64,000 bases of DNA from NCBI RefSeq assembly GCF_000004195.4, contig NC_030678.2, positions 81,194,904 to 81,258,903 of the forward strand, given 5' to 3'. This DNA comes from Xenopus tropicalis (Eukaryota > Chordata > Amphibia > Anura > Pipidae). Shown here piece after piece: positions 59,190 to 64,000 of the stretch. Numbering within the stretch: the first letter of the stretch is position 1; the number at the start of each line of letters is the position of its first letter. Under the pieces are notes generated by a model. It ran no database searches, was not told the DNA's origin, and saw nothing but the letters and a program-made list of their open reading frames with translations. The position numbers and the translations under genes were made by a program.

Positions 59190-59497
59190 CAGTGATGCCC
59201 AACAAGTGGCTTGTGAGAAACATGTTGCTCCCCAACCCCTTGGATGTTGCTCTCAGTGCCCCCAAACCAGGTAGTTAGTTTTGAATTCCTGACTTGGTGG
59301 CAAGTTTTGGTTGAATAAAAACAAGAGTTACTACCAAATAAAGCCTCCTGCAGGCTGATAGTGTGCATAGAGGCTACCTAATAGCCAATCTTAGCCCTTA
59401 TTTGGCACCTCCATGAATTTTTATGGTGCTTGTGTTTCTCCCCAAGTCTTTTTACATTTGACTGTGGCTCACAAGTAAGAAAGGTTGGGGATCCCTG
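59190..59497 (+). mobile_element. hAT-type element of the 28-kb family
   Basis: CAGTGATGCCCAACAAGTGG at the left and GGTTGGGGATCCCTG at the right. No clean target duplication is visible. Confidence 0.75.
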
Positions 59498-60046
59498 AGT
59501 AGCAGGCTTAGCCACTGTATTTATATAGCGTGTGCAGATTGCTTGGGTAAAGGGTGCAAAAATGTTATATTGCAATCAACAAAAGGCAAAAGCGAAGAAG
59601 CTGGGATAACTTAGTAGGTCCTTTTTCTTGAAATAGTGAATATTTGGGGAACGCATGATTTTAACATCCCGGCTTTCCAGAGAGCCATGTGGCTTTAGTC
59701 TCCCTCCCTGACCTCCCATCACTATAAGCCATCCCTCCCCCCCCCCCCCCCCACTTGTTCATAAGGATATTTACATTTACTATCTGCCTGCACCCTCAGC
59801 ATTAGATATATGTTTTTGTTTAGGGCAAAAGTTGCTATGTTCTTCTTCTTCTTATTTTCATTATTAATATTTGAATATTTTGTCTGACAATCCTTTCAGA
59901 AGGATTTTAATCAAACTGTATTAATTTGCAACAACTCCTTCTCTTTTCCCATATCTGGCCATTTTAAGCATGTCAGATACATTTTATGTGATGCCCGAGT
60001 CTGCTCATACCTTTAAATGAATTAGCAGCAGTAGAATTCTACTTAC

Positions 60047-60264
60047 CTGTAACTTGAGGGGGTTGCACAGCAGCCGTCTTAATGAAAGAGTCTTTCCCAC
60101 TGAACGCAATAATGGGATCTGCAGGAGGTATCCCCTTCTCTCCATTAGATCCACTTCTATCAGACAGTGTTATCACCTCCTCAAAAACTGATGAGGAATC
60201 CTTAGGAGAAAATCCATTTTCTTGTTTTGGAGGCTGAACACCATTCACTATAGCACCAGTCACC
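60047..60264 (-). CDS. map7d1: MAP7D1 penultimate exon
   Basis: MAP7D1 is a microtubule-associated protein of the ensconsin (MAP7) family, which binds microtubules and recruits kinesin-1. This 218-nt exon encodes 72 residues, including VTGAIVNGVQPPKQENGFSP, the conserved NGVQP-x-ENGF word of the family C-terminal region, and PIIAFSGKDSFIKTAAV near its end. The acceptor is TTTATTTAG before GGTGACTGG; the donor is GTTACAG then GTAAGT. Phase agrees with the exon at 60594 (two bases carried in) and leaves one base for the terminal exon. Confidence 0.85.
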
Positions 60265-60593
60265 CTAAATAAAGAGAAGCAGGTCAGTAAACAGTGCCAG
60301 AAACAGACAACAATGGGCCCAGGGGCAAACTTTGCAACCCATTCCCCCTACCTCATTTGTACCTACCTGCCTGCCCCTACCTCCCCTCCTCGCTGGTTTG
60401 CTTATTCTTATACACTTTGCTGAGCAACCAATTTGAACAGAACAGTCTCAGTAGCATTACTGCATTTTTGGGTAAACTCAGTGCAGCTTAAAATGATACA
60501 GAGACTATCGATGACACAAATCAATTCAGTACCACTTTAACAAAGTGGGAACGCTATCTTAAAGTTCGCGTTTACACCTTTTAAAGTACTTAC

Positions 60594-60693
60594 CCCTGAG
60601 AGGGCTCTGACGTCCCCATTCTGTCCTGTAACCACACGGACTTCTTTTCTGGATGCTCAATCTTTATAATATCTTCAGAGGACTTGGCTTCAT
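60594..60693 (-). CDS. map7d1: MAP7D1 exon
   Basis: A 100-nt exon encoding DEAKSSEDIIKIEHPEKKS then VWLQDRMGTSEPSQG. The acceptor is GTATGTTTAG before ATGAAGCC; the donor is CAGGG then GTAAGT. It takes one base from the exon at 61811 and gives two to the exon at 60264. The acidic, low-complexity content is normal for the poorly conserved tail of this family, so the assignment rests mainly on frame and position. Confidence 0.8.
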
Positions 60694-60810
60694 CTAAACA
60701 TACAATACATAAATTTTATACTGATAAACATTAAAGGGATACAGTCAGTTTCAACAGAGGCAAAACAACTGACTTGCTGCATTGTTCAGCAACCTGTAAA
60801 AAACCTATTA

Positions 60811-61182
60811 GGGCTGTGACACACGGGGAGATTAGTCGCGCCGCGACAAATCTCCATAGTTGCAGGCGACTAATCTCCCCGCAATGCCATCCCACCGGCT
60901 AGAATGTAAATCGCCGGTGGCATGGCATACGCAGGGCCCGATTTGCTGAAGTCGCCAAAGTCTCCATCCCACCAGCGATTTACGTTCTAGCCGGTGGGAA
61001 GGCATTGCGGGGAGATTAGTCACCCGCGACAATGGAGATTTGGCGCGGCTAATCTACCCATGTGTCGCGGTGCTGCGTATGCCATCCTACCGGCGATTTA
61101 CATTCTACCCGGTGGGATGGCACTGCAGGGAGATTAGTTACCCACGACAACGCGCGACTAATCTCCCCGTGTGTCACAGCCC
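60811..61182. mobile_element. Compound 'gggctgtgacacac' hairpin element in a MAP7D1 intron
   Basis: Outer ends GGGCTGTGACACACGGGG and CCCCGTGTGTCACAGCCC are exact inverses. Inside, the word for GCCGGTGGGATGGCA / GGAGATTAGTC is repeated several times in alternating orientation, as if two or three units had fused. Confidence 0.8.
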
Positions 61183-61810
61183 TTTTTCAATACGTTAAAT
61201 ACATTTTCTGGCTTTTGTAGCCACCTAAGCTGATGGCAGACAGGATACTTTCTCTACCCATGATAAAGTGGACCAAACTGCTCTACGCTGCCTCATACTG
61301 TGTTCCATTGGAACTGCCTGAAACCGCTGGTGCAAGGAACGCTCAGCCCAAAAAATATGCTTTACAGTGCTTCCAGGCCAATAACTGCATGAACCAGAAA
61401 TGCAAGCCAGTTCCTGTCGAAATCAGTAGGAGGCAGTCATTTAACTGAACCCCAGATACATTTAAACTAATCTATTGAGTGAAAACATACTTCATAAAAT
61501 TAGTTTTAAATAACAAGTAATAGTCAATATTTTGTAGTCTTAAAAATAAGAAGGGCTTCCTGCTGAATGCTGCTTCAGGATAAAGACACACAGAGCTACT
61601 TAGTAGCAGCTAATTGTCATGGCTACTAAACGCCAGAAAATACCCTGCCATAGACAATCCGTAAAGAGTAGCGGCTACTAGTAGCTCCTGTGTCTTCAAC
61701 CTTATACATGAGCATACCACAGTTTTGCAGTTTTTCTACAAATATCCTATGGTAATCAAAAGAGAACACTGGCTGCTTGTGTTTCCCATAGAGTGAGTAA
61801 AGTTATTTAC

Positions 61811-61874
61811 CTTTACTAGGAATTGAGTCTAGCTTTGTCTCCTTTCCATTTAATGCTTGTTTGTCTTCTTTCTT
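61811..61874 (-). CDS. map7d1: MAP7D1 exon
   Basis: A 64-nt exon encoding KKEDKQALNGKETKLDSIPS then K, leaving one base. The acceptor is TTTATTTGCAG and the donor TAAAG then GTAAAT. The frame is continuous with both neighbours. Confidence 0.82.
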
Positions 61875-62596
61875 CTGCAAATAAACAAAATGTTCTTTAA
61901 TGCCATGGTAAACAACAAATCAACAACTGTACACAAATTAAGTCAATACAGTAAAAAAGAAATTAGTTTTTTTTGTAGTGTTTTTGTTCTTTTTCACCAA
62001 AAAACAATGCAAATGTTAAATGATTTCCATATTGCCTGTGACTGAACCCACAGGAGGTTCCTCAATGACCTTTATGTAACACAGGGTTGTTTAAGATGCT
62101 TTAATTGCCACAATATCACAATATGGTATTATAGCACCCATTTAGTGTGCAAATTAGAGAGAATGTAATTTACATTTAATCACAAGAAGAAAGAAAGGAC
62201 TTATTGTCTTCACTATAAGTAAGGATAAATCTTACAGCAATGAGATTCTTGCCAGTGCAACCTGGTTCAGTGAGTCTTTTTAATACCATCAAATGCTGTG
62301 AGCTATTTGCCCAGATTACCTACTGGTGCTATCTAGTTACATCAGGGAAGAATCTGCAGGGCAACCTAGCACAGTTGGCACCCAAATAAGAATTTTATAA
62401 AATGGCGTCAGTAATTTAAAAGATTTTTATTTCTAAGTAAAGGAACCTATACACTGGTCAACCTTTTAATTATCCAATCCTCAGTCCAAATGGATGAGCA
62501 ATCTTCCTATGGCTTTAACTCATGCCCCTTCCATGTGCCAAAAAGAGCCAATGGCGGATAAGAGTTTCAGTTCTTGAGACAAGTCACAGTATTTAC

Positions 62597-62647
62597 CTTG
62601 TCTGTCGCGTCAGATTTCCTAGTTCTTTTCATAATCTCTTCCAGGCG
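62597..62647 (-). CDS. map7d1: MAP7D1 exon (end of MAP7 domain)
   Basis: A 51-nt exon in phase 0 encoding RLEEIMKRTRKSDATDK. RLEEIMKRTRK is a hallmark of the MAP7 domain in all family members. The acceptor is GTATATTTCAG and the donor ACAAG then GTAAAT. Confidence 0.92.
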
Positions 62648-63542
62648 CTGAAATATACAAGCATGTGTGTAGTGGTTATAAATTTGGTTATAATTTGAAA
62701 TTTTTTTCCAATTGATAAGCCTGTCAAAACAACATTGTTGGGCTCATTTACAAATGCAGCTGCAATTATGGTTGAGGAAAAATGTACACAATTGTGTGCA
62801 TTAATGCAATTCACCGATTCCCTCTGTGGGCTGTGTCAACAGGCCCAGCAGACCATGATTAAATATTATAAATCCAAGAACCCACTCTGCGCCCACTCTG
62901 AGAAACTTTGGATACAATTGTGTTTAATTTGCCAAAATATGCACCCACAATAATGTTTGTTTTGATGCATCAGGAACTCGGTGCTCAGCTGAAATGATGC
63001 TGAAATTGCGGGAGAAAACCCTGCATTTTAAGTAATATATTTTAAAAATTGTGTCCAAAATGGTAGTTTGCACACTGCTCTTGCGTTTATAAATGAGCCC
63101 TTATGTCAACGAATCAATGATTAATCAGTGGGAAAAACATTTAGGGACAAGGTAGGTTTTCTTATAAAAGCATCTGAATGATGTGTCAAAGTAAGCATAT
63201 CTTATTTTCTGGCACATTTACTAGGTTTTCCATATTTCAAAGCATGGCTGCTCTAAAAAAAAATATATATATATAACAAATATTGTGCGCTGTTTAACTT
63301 GTAGGTAATTGTGTAATTTAAATATACTTAAATGCAAATTTGCATGTGTAAAGAAAGTAAATACCTAGATTTATCACTAGCTCATATACCTTAGAATCAT
63401 CACACCAGATTAGGTGCAAACTATTAGAACATGGCTAAAGAGGATGTAGGAGGGATGAGATTTATATAAACCTCAGACATTTATGTTTGTTATTGTAGAT
63501 TTTGTGGAGATGCACAATTACTTCTGCAATCTGGGCAAATAC
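62648..63542 (-). other. MAP7D1 intron
   Basis: A 0.9-kb intron. The region between about 62740 and 63105 looks like an element bearing inverted ends (GGGCTCATTTACAAATGCAGC and CGTTTATAAATGAGCCC). Nothing else is recognised. Confidence 0.55.
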
Positions 63543-63647
63543 CTTTTTACGCTCTAATCTTTCCCGCTCCTCCTTCTGGAAATGCTGTTCCCTCTCCAGC
63601 CTCTGCTTTTCTGCTTCTTCCCTGGCTTTGGCTTCAGCTTCTTCTCT
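63543..63647 (-). CDS. map7d1: MAP7D1 exon (MAP7 coiled-coil)
   Basis: A 105-nt exon, phase 0 at both ends, encoding 35 residues of continuous charged helix: REEAEAKAREEAEKQRLERE then QHFQKEERERLERKK. This is the kinesin-1-binding MAP7 domain in its canonical wording. The acceptor is a T run then AG; the donor is AAAAAG then GTATTT. Upstream exons, including the microtubule-binding region, lie beyond the right edge. The phrase LEREQHFQKEE with RLEEIMKRTRK next fits MAP7D1 and its relatives; neighbouring THRAP3 settles the choice for MAP7D1. Confidence 0.92.
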
Positions 63648-64000
63648 CTAAAAAAAAAAAATGTATTAAATATATTTTTAAATTAAATGTAATTTACAAT
63701 AATTTTACCCTCTTTCAGTCAAGGTACTTATTTATAATCACTTTGTTACTGCACCAAAGTAACACATTGTAGTAAACACACAAAGTAACACACAGTGCCA
63801 TCAGTTATGGTAAGTAAAAGGGCCCGGTTGCTTTTCTCAGAAGTTCAGCGAAGGTGGTCCTGTAGATTTCCAATGTAGTAACAATGCCTTTTTAGCATAA
63901 TATAGCAATTTCAGGTAACATAATTTAGCTGGATGTCTCAGCTGTAGGGTTTCCAATATGCCCAGTAGACACAGGCTGGGTGACAAAATGTTGAAGTGCT
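63648..64000 (-). other. MAP7D1 intron (partial)
   Basis: AT-rich sequence to the window edge. No exon or repeat recognised. Confidence 0.5.

Larger units (their letters stand above)
56126..60046 (-). other. MAP7D1 last intron, repeat-rich
   Basis: Contains a palindromic TTAA MITE (56413-56792), a 'ggtatgggatcc' copy (57043-57371), a truncated SPIN-like copy (57580-57746), a 'gggctctggcacac' fragment (about 57753-57863), a multi-stem element (57983-58328), a hAT copy (59190-59497) and a C run (about 59735-59752). No exon is seen. Confidence 0.55.

Overview
The window reads as anuran nuclear DNA, most likely Xenopus or a close relative. The base is AT-rich and intron-dominated. It is packed with TTAA-flanked T2-type MITEs, short hAT relics with 8-bp target duplications, SPIN-like copies, a Tc1 relic and several interspersed families I associate with Xenopus. 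Two host genes with intron-split coding exons are recognisable, both on the minus strand. From right to left the order is MAP7D1 then THRAP3, which matches their neighbourhood on human chromosome 1.

Layout. (1) 1-31.6 kb is THRAP3, 5' part only. Four coding exons (12.4, 6.1-6.9, 2.2-2.8 and 1.46-1.63 kb) join in one consistent frame for about 602 codons; the C-terminal exons lie off the left edge. A CpG-rich, CRE- and TATA-bearing promoter candidate sits near 31.6 kb, and well-formed exon-like blocks at 30.4 and 22.5 kb (perhaps 13.8 kb) would be its leader exons. A Tc1/mariner pseudogene (18.2-19.5 kb), snap-back repeats and MITEs fill the introns. (2) 31.7-42.9 kb is intergenic: MITEs with nested hAT insertions, a three-fold repeated exon-like block of unknown origin that carries a SPIN insertion, and a 1.4-kb hAT element with an internal minisatellite. 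(3) 42.94-52.19 kb is a large Kolobok-type DNA transposon with TTAA flanks and related terminal inverted repeats. It carries a THAP-DDE transposase on the plus strand (one frameshift) and, converging on it, a spliced minus-strand gene for a stand-alone protein with the P2X7-receptor C-terminal 'ballast' (zinc-cysteine) domain. Each gene seems to have a GC-rich leader region at its own end of the element and a leader intron. One leader intron holds a 1.5-kb minisatellite and a hAT copy; the other holds a TA microsatellite and a four-level nest of insertions. (4) 52.2-55.5 kb is repeat-rich spacer. (5) 55.57-64 kb is the 3' half of MAP7D1, whose five internal exons and a short terminal exon with 3'UTR join in frame; upstream exons lie beyond the right edge.

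The host genes show no sign of working with the transposon. The transposon's two genes share its termini and probably form one unit: transposase plus an accessory protein of unknown role. The best discovery candidate is this two-gene element, because it holds a free-standing copy of the domain otherwise known as the cytosolic ballast of the P2X7 ion channel.
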